Assembly: GCA_964544085.1 (NCBI GenBank)
Contig: CAZIZT010000013.1
Location: 1-60,395, forward strand
Length of the DNA stretch: 60,395 bases
DNA from: CAZIZT01 sp964544085
GTDB lineage: Bacteria > Campylobacterota_A > Desulfurellia > Desulfurellales > Hippeaceae
Direction of reading: 5' to 3'
Part shown: piece by piece, positions 50,466-59,111 of the stretch
Position numbering within the stretch: the stretch's first letter is position 1
Layout of the letters: each line of letters begins with the position of its first letter
Translations under genes and position numbers: made by a program
The notes under the pieces: generated by a model
The model's database searches: none
Told to the model about the DNA's origin: nothing
What the model saw: the letters and a program-made list of their open reading frames with translations, nothing else

Positions 50466-51530
50466 GTGATAGAGGATAAATTGGAAGGGATCAAACAGAA
50501 GTATGAAGAGCTCAACAGGCAACTTAGCGATCCGGAAACGATAAACAACAGGGAAAAGTACATAGCCCTATCCGAAGAACTGAAAAAACTCACGCCTATA
50601 CACGAAAAGGCTATGGAATACGAAAAAACCCTAACAGCCATGAAAGAGGCTGAAGAATTGTTGAAAGACGAAGAGCTCAGGGAGCTTGCCAAGGAAGAGT
50701 TAAAAACCACCCAGGATAAACTCAAAAAATTACAGAATGAGTTGAAGCTTCTGTTGCTCCCAAAGGATCCCAACGATGAAAAAAATGTAATACTTGAGAT
50801 AAGGGCAGGCACCGGTGGTGAGGAGGCAGCTCTGTTTGCAGCTGACCTATTCAGGATGTACACAAGATACGCCGAAAAGAAGGGTTTTCAGGTGGAAATA
50901 ATGGACAGAAGCATCTCAGACACAGGCGGCATCAAAGAGATTATAGCAAACATCAAAGGTAAAGGTGCTTATTCGAGATTCAAGTATGAAAGCGGCACCC
51001 ACCGCGTTCAGAGAATACCTGTTACAGAATCACAGGGTAGAATACACACCTCCGCAGCCACGGTTGCTGTTTTACCAGAAGCAGAAGATGTTGACGTGCA
51101 AATAAATCCCGACGATTTGAAAATTGACGTATTCAGGGCATCGGGACATGGAGGCCAACATGTAAACACCACAGACTCAGCCGTCAGGATTACGCATATA
51201 CCCACAGGCATAGTTGTCTCCTGTCAGGACGAGAAATCCCAGTTGAAAAACAAAGCCAAAGCCATGCGCGTGTTGAGAGCACGTCTATATGACTATTACC
51301 GACGACAAAAAGAGGAGGAACGTGCCAGGGAGCGCAGACAACAAATAGGCAGTGGAGATAGGTCCGAGCGCATCAGAACATACAACTTCCCGCAGGGCCG
51401 CGTTACGGATCACAGAATTAACCTAACCCTATATAAGCTCGACTCAATAATGGAAGGCGATCTGGATGAACTGATCGATGCCCTAACGCTGGATGAGCAA
51501 ACAAGAAAATTAAAGGAAGAAGGGTTGTAA
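50466..51530 (+). CDS. prfA: Peptide chain release factor 1
   Basis: RF1 (354 aa) terminates at UAA and UAG. The catalytic GGQ is in ASGHGGQHVNTTDSAV (about 222-237) and the stop-reading loop is PVTESQGR (the P-x-T tripeptide of RF1, not the SPF of RF2). An N-terminal coiled coil precedes. Start is GTG after CAGGAGGACAAAA. An intact RF1 implies UAG is a stop in this organism, relevant to the amber codon in trpA; several genes here end in TAG. Confidence 0.96.
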   Translation: MIEDKLEGIKQKYEELNRQLSDPETINNREKYIALSEELKKLTPIHEKAMEYEKTLTAMKEAEELLKDEELRELAKEELKTTQDKLKKLQNELKLLLLPKDPNDEKNVILEIRAGTGGEEAALFAADLFRMYTRYAEKKGFQVEIMDRSISDTGGIKEIIANIKGKGAYSRFKYESGTHRVQRIPVTESQGRIHTSAATVAVLPEAEDVDVQINPDDLKIDVFRASGHGGQHVNTTDSAVRITHIPTGIVVSCQDEKSQLKNKAKAMRVLRARLYDYYRRQKEEERARERRQQIGSGDRSERIRTYNFPQGRVTDHRINLTLYKLDSIMEGDLDELIDALTLDEQTRKLKEEGL

Positions 51531-51532
51531 GG

Positions 51533-52216
51533 TTACCTTATGGCACAGGCACGTGGTCCAAAGATGGCTGTACCTATCCTAACGATGTTTGCTCCCTCCT
51601 CAACAGCAACGCGATATGTGTTGCTCATTCCCATGGAGAGGTAGCGCATCTGTGTGTTCTCAAGATCATCCATGGTGCCAATTCTTTTAAAGAGCTCAGC
51701 GGTCAACCTAAAGTAAACCCTTGCATCCTCGGGGTTTTCAACGGCAGGACCCATTGTCATAAGACCCATTAGTCTTACGTGTTCAAAACTATCGATACAC
51801 CTTACAACATCGATCACATCTTCGGGCATTACACCCGCCTTGTTCTTCTCTGCAGCACTATTCACCTCAAGTAGCACATCCATAACCCTCTTCAGCGCGG
51901 CGCATTTTGAATCAAGCGCACGGGCAAATTCGCAGGAATCCACCGTTTCTATCATATCGAGCATGTTTAACACCCTGGGTCTCAAAAGATCGTGTTTCTG
52001 TTTGGTAACAGAGCCAATAAAATGCCACCGAGCTTTGAGCTTTACCTCTGCATAGGTCTTTTTCAACTCAGAAACCCTGTTGTGGCCAATTATCCTCACG
52101 CCAGCCCTTATTGCTTCCTCGATTTCTGCAGCGCTCCTGGTCTTTGCAGCAGCCTCCAACAGAACATGTGCAGGCAGCTGAGCCAGTATTTTTTCCACAT
52201 TTTCACGTATAGACAT
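51533..52216 (-). CDS. YggS/PROSC family PLP homeostasis protein
   Basis: The 227-aa protein is a PLP-binding TIM barrel: EAAAKTRSAAEIEEAI (Lys about 27), GHNRVSELKKT (usual GENYVQE), WHFIGSVTKQK (about 65), LMGLMTMGP (about 153) and SMGMSNTYRVAVEEGANIVRIGTAIFG split over the C-terminus. YggS proteins buffer PLP. Convergent with prfA, 2 bases apart. Confidence 0.9.
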   Translation of the reverse strand: MSIRENVEKILAQLPAHVLLEAAAKTRSAAEIEEAIRAGVRIIGHNRVSELKKTYAEVKLKARWHFIGSVTKQKHDLLRPRVLNMLDMIETVDSCEFARALDSKCAALKRVMDVLLEVNSAAEKNKAGVMPEDVIDVVRCIDSFEHVRLMGLMTMGPAVENPEDARVYFRLTAELFKRIGTMDDLENTQMRYLSMGMSNTYRVAVEEGANIVRIGTAIFGPRACAIR

Positions 52217-52217
52217 C

Positions 52218-53213
52218 TCAGCTCTCCTTAATCAGATGACATGCAACGAGGTGAGAAGAACCTGCATCTACAAGCTTCGGCTCTTCCTGAGCACACACAG
52301 GCATTGCAAATGGACATCTTGTATGAAACCTGCAGCCAGAAGGTATGTTTGTTGCAGAGGGTATCTCACCCTTTGGCAAAAGCTTTTTGCGATGAAGTGT
52401 GGGGTCCGGTATTGGTACAGCGCTCATCAGTATCTTTGTGTACGGATGTAAAGGATGCATAAAGAGCTCCCGGGTTTCGGCAAGCTCCACTATTTTCCCC
52501 AGATACATAACACCTATTCTATCGCAGATGTACTTGGCGCTTGCAAGATCGTGCGTAATAAACAGATATGTTAAGCCAAACTCCGATTTTATGTCTATCA
52601 TCAATTTAAGGATCTGCGACCTTACCGAAACATCCAGCATTGCTGTGGGCTCATCTGCTACAATAAAGCTCGGATTGGTAATCAGGGCACGCGCGATAAC
52701 AACCCTCTGCCTTTGACCACCCGACAGGTGTCTCGGAAAGCGATTGTAAAATTCTTCAGCAGGAATAAGATTTACCTTCTCAAAGATAGACAGCACCCGC
52801 TCTTTGCGTTCAGCCGGAGTAGCGATGTTGTGTATCTCAAGAGGATGTGAAACAATTTTGCCAATCCTCATGTACGGATTCAGCGATGCCATTGGATCTT
52901 GAAATATGATCTGAAAGTTTTTCCTTGCTTTTCTCAATTTACCTTTGGAGAAACGCACTATATCTTCGCCATTAAAAATGATCTGACCGGCAGTGGGCTC
53001 AACAAGTCTCAAAACGGTTCTTCCCATTGTTGTTTTGCCACTTCCCGATTCACCAACAATACCGAGCGTCTCGGCTTTTCTTATCGTAAACGAAACATTG
53101 TCAACAGCCCGAACAAGGGGTTTCTTCTTACCTATAAGCGCCTCGGTCCAGGGTCTTTTTAGTTCGAAGACCTTTTGCAAATTTCTAACATCCAAAAGCA
53201 ACTCTTCGCTCAT
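52218..53213 (-). CDS. dppF: Dipeptide/oligopeptide ABC transporter ATPase (DppF/OppF)
   Basis: The 331-aa ATPase has Walker A GESGSGKTTMGR (about 54-65), signature LSGGQRQRVVIARAL (about 164-178), Walker B FIVADEPTAMLD and the C-terminal oligopeptide domain with Cys-rich CRFHTRCPFAMPVCAQ typical of the family. The ATG at 53213 overlaps the dppD stop (TGATG). It is the last gene of the importer operon. Confidence 0.92.
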   Translation of the reverse strand: MSEELLLDVRNLQKVFELKRPWTEALIGKKKPLVRAVDNVSFTIRKAETLGIVGESGSGKTTMGRTVLRLVEPTAGQIIFNGEDIVRFSKGKLRKARKNFQIIFQDPMASLNPYMRIGKIVSHPLEIHNIATPAERKERVLSIFEKVNLIPAEEFYNRFPRHLSGGQRQRVVIARALITNPSFIVADEPTAMLDVSVRSQILKLMIDIKSEFGLTYLFITHDLASAKYICDRIGVMYLGKIVELAETRELFMHPLHPYTKILMSAVPIPDPTLHRKKLLPKGEIPSATNIPSGCRFHTRCPFAMPVCAQEEPKLVDAGSSHLVACHLIKES

Positions 53214-54178
53214 CACCCATCACCATATAACCAGCATTTTACCCGTCTATTGTCATCAAGCCTAATATCGGGCGGTTCTCTGTCCTTGCAGACACCTCTG
53301 GAGAAAGGACACCTTGGGTAAAATCGACAGCCCTGAGGTGGATTCTTTAGATCCGGCAGACTGCCTGGAATATACTTCAAATCCATATCGTCAAGCTTGA
53401 TGTTTGGTATAGAGCGCAAAAGCAGACGTGTATAAGGATGCAACGGTTCGGTGTAGAGCTGCCTAACCGGTGCATACTCAACCAGCCTGCCAGCGTACAT
53501 CACAGCTACCTTTTCAGCAAGCTCAGCAACAATACCCATATCATGTGTAATCAACATTATGGACATGTTACGTTCGCTTTTTAGCTTCTTCAAAAGCTGC
53601 ATTATCTGCTCCTGAACAACAACGTCCAGCGACGTGGTCGGCTCATCAGCCACCAGTAGCGCTGGCTTCAAGGCTATGGATATAGCTATCATCACGCGCT
53701 GTCTCATACCACCGGAAAACTCAAACGGGTAATTATCGAGACGAGAGGGGTCCACACCAACAGAGTGCAGAGCCTCCTTTGCAATCTCTATCATTTCACC
53801 CTTCTGCATCCCGGGATTATGAACCCTAAACAGCTCAAAAAAGTGATCTCTTATGCGCATTATAGGATTGAGCGAAGTCATCGGATCCTGAAAAATCATA
53901 GAAATTTCGGAGCCTCGCAGCTTGCGCATCTGATCCGGGTGGAGCGAAAGAAGATCGTCTCCCTTAAACAGTATGCTGCCTTTGCAGGTAGCGTTTGGAG
54001 GTAGCAGACGAAGCATGGAGACACCAAGTGTGGACTTTCCACAGCCGGACTCACCCACAATACCAAGGCTCTCGTGATAACCTATCTCAAGCGTTACGTT
54101 GCCAACAGCCTGAAGGATGCCTGATTTTGTCCTATAGCTGACGCTAAAGTCCTTTATCAATACCTGCGGCTCGTTCAC
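53213..54178 (-). CDS. dppD: Dipeptide/oligopeptide ABC transporter ATPase (DppD/OppD)
   Basis: The 321-aa ATPase has Walker A GESGCGKSTLG (about 37-47), signature FSGGMRQRVMIAIS (about 154), Walker B LLVADEPTTSLD and the C-terminal CRFYPRCPFSRGVC. The start is GTG, overlapping the dppC stop by 4 bases. Pairs with DppF. Confidence 0.93.
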   Translation of the reverse strand: MNEPQVLIKDFSVSYRTKSGILQAVGNVTLEIGYHESLGIVGESGCGKSTLGVSMLRLLPPNATCKGSILFKGDDLLSLHPDQMRKLRGSEISMIFQDPMTSLNPIMRIRDHFFELFRVHNPGMQKGEMIEIAKEALHSVGVDPSRLDNYPFEFSGGMRQRVMIAISIALKPALLVADEPTTSLDVVVQEQIMQLLKKLKSERNMSIMLITHDMGIVAELAEKVAVMYAGRLVEYAPVRQLYTEPLHPYTRLLLRSIPNIKLDDMDLKYIPGSLPDLKNPPQGCRFYPRCPFSRGVCKDREPPDIRLDDNRRVKCWLYGDG

Positions 54179-55059
54179 CGTTTTTCTCCAATGTTGGGAT
54201 TGAAGTACTCATTCAATCCTTCAGCAAACATGCTGAAGCCAAGCACTATAAGAATGATTGCAACACCAGGGAAAAACGCCATCCACCAGTCGTTGGATAT
54301 AAGAAACTGCTGACCATTTGCAAGGTCATAACCCCAATCCGGTGTTGGGGGTGTGATACCCAATCCAAGGAAGCTTAATCCCGCTTCTGTCATAATAGCA
54401 TCTGCTATGTTCATCGATAACACAACGATAATCGATGGCAAAACGTTGGGTAGAATATAGCGAAAAATAATTGTGGGCGTTGGTGCGCCTATAGAATAGG
54501 CACTCTCCACGTACAGTTCCGATTTTACACTGGCTACCTGGCTCCTGATTACACGGTAATAGGTTGGAATATAAACCACAGCTATGGAAAGAGAGATATT
54601 AATAATGCCAGGTCCCAATACAGCCGCTATGGCTATCGCAAGAATCAGCCCAGGAAAGGTATAGATGGAATCCATGATCATGGTGATCACCCTATCAATG
54701 GGTCCACCTATGTAACCCACAGCTAAACCTATAGGTATACCCACGGAAGCAGCTATGAATGTTGCAATAAAGGCGATTATCAACGCCATCCTTGAGCCCC
54801 ATATGAAGCGACTGAAGACATCATAACCCATATTATCGGTCCCCATAAGGTGATGCCAGCTGGGGGGCATAAGCGGATTTCCGGAGGGTTTAACAGGGCT
54901 GTAAGGAGCAATCCATGGAGCAAATATAGCCATCAGAATAAAAATAGTCAAAATCACAAAACCGGCGAAAGCCATGGCACCGGAAGCATCACCAAGCAGG
55001 TTCTTCAAGAATGCAGAAAAACGGGAGGTTATCATCTGGTTGGTAAATCTCTCGCTCAT
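54175..55059 (-). CDS. dppC: Dipeptide ABC transporter permease (DppC)
   Basis: The 294-aa permease has an N-terminal helix (about 25-48), five further helices and the EAA loop, here YVESAYSIGAPTPTIIFRYIL (about 181 onwards), plus GLSFLGLGITPPTPDWG near residue 232, a hallmark of DppC/OppC. It directly follows dppB without a gap. Confidence 0.93.
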   Translation of the reverse strand: MSERFTNQMITSRFSAFLKNLLGDASGAMAFAGFVILTIFILMAIFAPWIAPYSPVKPSGNPLMPPSWHHLMGTDNMGYDVFSRFIWGSRMALIIAFIATFIAASVGIPIGLAVGYIGGPIDRVITMIMDSIYTFPGLILAIAIAAVLGPGIINISLSIAVVYIPTYYRVIRSQVASVKSELYVESAYSIGAPTPTIIFRYILPNVLPSIIVVLSMNIADAIMTEAGLSFLGLGITPPTPDWGYDLANGQQFLISNDWWMAFFPGVAIILIVLGFSMFAEGLNEYFNPNIGEKR

Positions 55060-56064
55060 CTAATACCTCACGCGCGGATCTATCCAGGCATTGATAACAT
55101 CAACAAGTATACTTATAATGGCGACAAATATGGCAAAGAAAACAACCGTACCCTGTATTGCTGGAAAATCCCTTGCATGGATCCTGCTCACAAGGTAACT
55201 ACCTATGCCCGGCCAGGAAAATGTTACTTCCGTCAATACAGCACCACCAAGAAGCAGAGCAAACTGAAGTCCCATTATCGTAAGAATTGGTGGCAGGGCA
55301 TTCTTAAGCGCATGTCTAAAGAGAACCGTCTTCTCCTTAACGCCACGTGCCCTCGCTGCGGTTACAAACTGTGATGAGAGGGCAAGCACGACGTTTGATC
55401 TGACCATTCTAACGAATATACTTGAGATAACCACACCCAGCGTAATAGAAGGCAAAATCAGATGCTCAAGTGAGTCTTTGAGTACGTCCCACTGCCCATT
55501 CAGTATAGCATCCACAACATACAGGCCGGTATAGGTATGATCGGGTGTCATGAACGGTGAGGATTCACCGGATACTGGTAACCAGTGTAGCCAGACCCCA
55601 AAGATAAGCTGCAGCATAAGACCGAACCAGAAAACTGGAAATGAGTAAACAAAGATGGAGTAGATACGCGCCGACACGTCAAGCAGACTGCCCAAATGAT
55701 ATGCAGCGTAGGTACCGTAGAATATGCCGATTAGAACAGCAATAATCATGGAAAAAATGGTCAGCTCAAGCGTTGCTGGAAACCTTTGAAGCAGCTCCTT
55801 TATAACGGGTCTGCTGGTAACCGTTGATCTGCCAAAATCACCGCGTGCAATATCCTTAAGGTAGTCCACATACTGAACGATGATTGGCTTATCAAGCCCC
55901 ATTTGATGCTCCATGGCTTTAACGACAGAGGGCGGAGCTTTGGGTCCAAGCATAGCCAAAACAGGATTTCCAGGCAGCACGCGAAGAACAAAAAAAACTA
56001 TCGTCAATATTATAAGAACCATTGGAATTGAGAGCAGTACACGTGTCAGAATGTAGGTTTTCAC
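55060..56064 (-). CDS. dppB: Dipeptide ABC transporter permease (DppB)
   Basis: The 334-aa permease starts with TRVLLSIPMVLIILTIVFF and GNPVLAMLGPKAP, typical DppB, and carries the EAA loop TAARARGVKEKTVLFRHALK (about 236-255) and VLTEVTFSWPGIGSYL. The start is GTG. A hairpin lies between it and dppA. Confidence 0.93.
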   Translation of the reverse strand: MKTYILTRVLLSIPMVLIILTIVFFVLRVLPGNPVLAMLGPKAPPSVVKAMEHQMGLDKPIIVQYVDYLKDIARGDFGRSTVTSRPVIKELLQRFPATLELTIFSMIIAVLIGIFYGTYAAYHLGSLLDVSARIYSIFVYSFPVFWFGLMLQLIFGVWLHWLPVSGESSPFMTPDHTYTGLYVVDAILNGQWDVLKDSLEHLILPSITLGVVISSIFVRMVRSNVVLALSSQFVTAARARGVKEKTVLFRHALKNALPPILTIMGLQFALLLGGAVLTEVTFSWPGIGSYLVSRIHARDFPAIQGTVVFFAIFVAIISILVDVINAWIDPRVRY

Positions 56065-56096
56065 GCTTCATACACCTCTTTTTCGACTGATGGGCA

Positions 56097-56130
56097 ACCG
56101 GTGGGAACTCTCAAGAGGGTCCCCACCGGT
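56097..56130 (-). repeat. Stable intercistronic hairpin between dppA and dppB
   Basis: ACCGGTGGG (56097-56105) pairs exactly with CCCACCGGT (56122-56130), with a nearly complementary inner stem, in the 92-base dppA-dppB gap. No T-run follows. Such hairpins after binding-protein genes protect the 5' message so the binding protein is made in excess; that role is inferred. Confidence 0.65.
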
Positions 56131-56156
56131 AAACCCCGGCATACTATATCAATTGA

Positions 56157-57677
56157 TTACTTTTTGTAAAGCAGATAGTACCGGAAGATCTGGACAGGAT
56201 CAAGCAATAGACCCTTTACGTTGGGCTTCGCAACAACTCGCTGTTTGCCCTGGAAAAGCGGAATGTAAGGCACATCGTGAGCCATAATTTCCTGAACCTT
56301 GTAGTAGATCTTTTCTCTTGCTTTCCTATCCTCAACCTTTCTTGCCTGCAACAGCAGCTTGTCAACCTCTTTGTTTTTATAGAAACTACCCATGCCGGCA
56401 CTTGCAGAGCTTGCCAGGAACGGCCACATGTAATCGTCCGGATCAAAGTAGTCCGGATACCAACCAAGCAGGAACATACCCATAACACCTTTGTTCCAGT
56501 AATCTATGTATGTTGCCCACTCTGCAGACTTCAAATCACACTTCACAACACCTGTATTCTCAAGCTGGTTTTTGATTGTCAAAGCAAGCGCAGCCTCTGT
56601 GGATCCGTAGTGGCTTGGGCTATACCAGAGTGTTATCTTCAACGGTTTCTCCTTTGAATACCCAAGTGCTTCAAGCATCTTTTTTGCCTTCTCGGGGTTG
56701 TATTTCGGCATAACAGGCTTATGACCCCACATACCCTTTGGTATCAACGTGTAAAGCGGCTCAACCTGCCCGTTAAACACATCTTTTGCAATCTGGTTGC
56801 GGTTAACAGCATAGGAAAGCGCCTCTCTCAATTTAACATTATCAAACGGCTTATGCTTCACATCGAAAACAATTTCCCTGATAAAGGGGCTCGGGCCCAC
56901 AAGGGCAACAAACTTTTTGTTCTTTCTGATTTTTGCAAACTGTTGTGGCAGGAGTGTTCTGTAGGCAACATCTATCTCACCGTTCAACAGCGCAATGTAG
57001 AGCGTATTTGCGTTCCTATAAAGCTTGACGAGAATGATCGGCGTTTTTGCCTTTTTTCCATAGTAGTGTGGATTCCTCACCAGCTCTATCTGCTGACCCC
57101 TGACCCACTTTTTAACCATGTAAGGACCGCTGGATACAGGAATACCGTCGTACACCTTATTCATAGAATACACCTTCGGATCTACCGGGTACGACACAGT
57201 AAACGCCATAATGCTGATGAAAGGTGCAAACGGGTACTTCAGATGAACCTTGAACTCGTAGTCGTTAACCACCTCAACACTCTTTACAACATCAGCCAGC
57301 AAGAATGATGGATCCTGCTTCAGTTTGATGACCCTGTCGATAGAGAATTTAAAAGCCTGGGCATTGATCGGGTCACCATTGGAGAACCTCAAACCCTTCC
57401 TTAAATAAAAGGTGTAGGTGAGACCATCCTTGGAGATGCTCCACTTCTTTGCCATGCCAGGGACAATCTTCGTCGTTCCTGGCACATACCTTACCAAGCC
57501 CGCCATGATGTTCTGAAGTATGTTGCAGGATAGGTAATCGTAAGCTTTGGCGGGATCCAGTGAAGAGATCTTGTCGGTTGTGCCGATAATAATGTAGCTC
57601 TTCTTTGAAATGGCGAACGCCGGTAAGCTTATCGACACAACAAGCACAAAAACCAGCAACCAACTTAGCCTTTTCAC
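56157..57677 (-). CDS. dppA: Dipeptide/oligopeptide ABC transporter substrate-binding protein
   Basis: The 506-aa protein has a signal peptide (about 1-22, ending PAFA) with no lipobox Cys, so it is a soluble periplasmic protein. The cluster-C fold is shown by SLDPAKAYD (about 40), TYTFYLRKGLRFSNGDPINA (about 90), GSGPY-type SSGPYMVKKW (about 183), FDNVKLREALSYAVNR (about 281) and LGWYPDYFDPDDY (about 413). It likely binds peptides or nickel-like complexes; peptide is the default. Start is GTG after AAGGAGGTAGAACG. Confidence 0.92.
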   Translation of the reverse strand: MKRLSWLLVFVLVVSISLPAFAISKKSYIIIGTTDKISSLDPAKAYDYLSCNILQNIMAGLVRYVPGTTKIVPGMAKKWSISKDGLTYTFYLRKGLRFSNGDPINAQAFKFSIDRVIKLKQDPSFLLADVVKSVEVVNDYEFKVHLKYPFAPFISIMAFTVSYPVDPKVYSMNKVYDGIPVSSGPYMVKKWVRGQQIELVRNPHYYGKKAKTPIILVKLYRNANTLYIALLNGEIDVAYRTLLPQQFAKIRKNKKFVALVGPSPFIREIVFDVKHKPFDNVKLREALSYAVNRNQIAKDVFNGQVEPLYTLIPKGMWGHKPVMPKYNPEKAKKMLEALGYSKEKPLKITLWYSPSHYGSTEAALALTIKNQLENTGVVKCDLKSAEWATYIDYWNKGVMGMFLLGWYPDYFDPDDYMWPFLASSASAGMGSFYKNKEVDKLLLQARKVEDRKAREKIYYKVQEIMAHDVPYIPLFQGKQRVVAKPNVKGLLLDPVQIFRYYLLYKK

Positions 57678-57706
57678 CGTTCTACCTCCTTTTTTTGATT
57701 TTACGG

Positions 57707-57735
57707 ATTATACAATCTGTCAATTTCCCTGTCAA
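57707..57735 (-). promoter_or_regulatory. Perfect-consensus sigma-70 promoter of dppA
   Basis: On the minus strand TTGACA (complement of 57730-57735), a 17-base spacer and TATAAT (complement of 57707-57712), matching consensus at both hexamers. A second TTGACA (complement of 57718-57723) lies within the spacer because AATTGACAG occurs twice, 12 bases apart, which may be a regulator site. Confidence 0.85.
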
Positions 57736-57848
57736 TTGTTACCATTTTTTAATTGATATGTAAAAAAGTTCAACAATCAACGAACAAACTTGACAAATTT
57801 GGCTAACCGGATAATCTTAGCCGAGTAAAAAATGGGGAGGGTAAATCC

Positions 57849-59024
57849 TTGAGATTCATCGATGAGTTTATTCAGAAGGAGTCATCCGGCGGCATAGTAC
57901 TAATAGGTGTTACAATCCTTGCTTTGGTCCTTGCAAACTCTCCGCTTTACAGCCTCTATGAGGCCTTTCTGCATGTACCGCTTGAGATAAAAGTAGGTAC
58001 GCTGAAACTCTCCAAATCTCTATACCACTGGGTCAACGAGGGTTTAATGACCGTTTTCTTTCTACTTGTTGGTCTGGAAGTAAAAAGGGAGGTCCTGGAA
58101 GGGCACCTCTCATCCGTAAGGAAGGCAATCCTGCCAGCTATAGCTGCTGTTGGCGGCATGGCAGTGCCAGCACTTGTTTATACACTTTTCAATCATGCAG
58201 ACCCACAGGCAATGAAAGGCTGGGCAATACCAACAGCCACTGATATTGCCTTTGCTCTTGGTATAATTGCACTACTCGGCAAACGGGTTCCTGTCTCTTT
58301 AAAGATGTTCCTCATGGCTTTAGCCATTATTGACGATCTGGGTGCAATAATTATCATCGCCCTCTTCTACACACAGGAACTATCGAGCCTGTCCCTTCTT
58401 GTAGCCGGTGCAAGCCTCATTGCTCTGGTGACTCTTAACATATTCGGTGTGTCCAAAAAGGCAGCCTACTTTCTTATCGGCGCTGTGCTCTGGGTCTCGG
58501 TTTTGAAGTCGGGTGTTCATGCAACCCTTGCTGGTGTAGCTTTGGCATTCACAATACCACTGAAGGCAAAAGACGAAAATGGCGCTTATATATCGCCATT
58601 GAAAGAGATTGAGCATAATCTACATTTCTGGGTGGCATTTCTCATACTCCCGCTTTTTGCATTTGTAAACTCAGGTGTCCATCTAAGTGGCATCTCTATC
58701 AAAGAAATGCTGGGTAGCGTATCGATTGGCATAGCAATGGGGCTTTTTTTGGGCAAACAGCTGGGCGTTTTTGGTTTTAGCTGGATGGCTGTAAAGCTTG
58801 GTCTTGCAAAATTGCCAGATGACGCCAGCTGGAAGGATTTTTACGGTGTTAGTGTATTAACAGGAATAGGCTTTACAATGAGCCTGTTTATATCGTCCCT
58901 TGCTTTTCCCACCGCAGCAGAGATACAGACAGCCAACAAATTTGCCATCCTTGCCGGCTCCCTCCTCTCTGGTGTTGCCGGCTATATCATCCTGAAATTC
59001 ACATCACCGGGACTGGATCAGTAA
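57849..59024 (+). CDS. nhaA: Na+/H+ antiporter NhaA
   Basis: NhaA (391 aa) has about 12 helices. The essential aspartate pair is in ALAIIDDLGAIIIIALFYT (about 158-176), with VFFLLVGLEVKREVLEGHL (about 60) and WAIPTATDIAFALGI (about 124-138) also conserved. It trades Na+ for H+ to hold pH and salt balance. The start is TTG at 57849, after GGGGAGGG. The gap 57736-57848 shows nothing else clear. Confidence 0.95.
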   Translation: MRFIDEFIQKESSGGIVLIGVTILALVLANSPLYSLYEAFLHVPLEIKVGTLKLSKSLYHWVNEGLMTVFFLLVGLEVKREVLEGHLSSVRKAILPAIAAVGGMAVPALVYTLFNHADPQAMKGWAIPTATDIAFALGIIALLGKRVPVSLKMFLMALAIIDDLGAIIIIALFYTQELSSLSLLVAGASLIALVTLNIFGVSKKAAYFLIGAVLWVSVLKSGVHATLAGVALAFTIPLKAKDENGAYISPLKEIEHNLHFWVAFLILPLFAFVNSGVHLSGISIKEMLGSVSIGIAMGLFLGKQLGVFGFSWMAVKLGLAKLPDDASWKDFYGVSVLTGIGFTMSLFISSLAFPTAAEIQTANKFAILAGSLLSGVAGYIILKFTSPGLDQ

Positions 59025-59060
59025 ACTAAGTGTTAAGTTTTTTTTAATTGATCATTTAAC

Positions 59061-59087
59061 TAATATCTGGTAAAAATTAACCGATAA
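59061..59087 (+). promoter_or_regulatory. Possible sigma-28 (FliA) promoter of the chemoreceptor
   Basis: TAATATCT (59061-59068), 11 bases, then ACCGATAA (59080-59087) resembles the flagellar sigma consensus TAAAGTTT-N11-GCCGATAA, seven of eight matching in the -10. It lies 25 bases before the chemoreceptor start. Confidence 0.5.
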
Positions 59088-59111
59088 AAAGAAAAGAAGG
59101 GGGGAAGTGGT

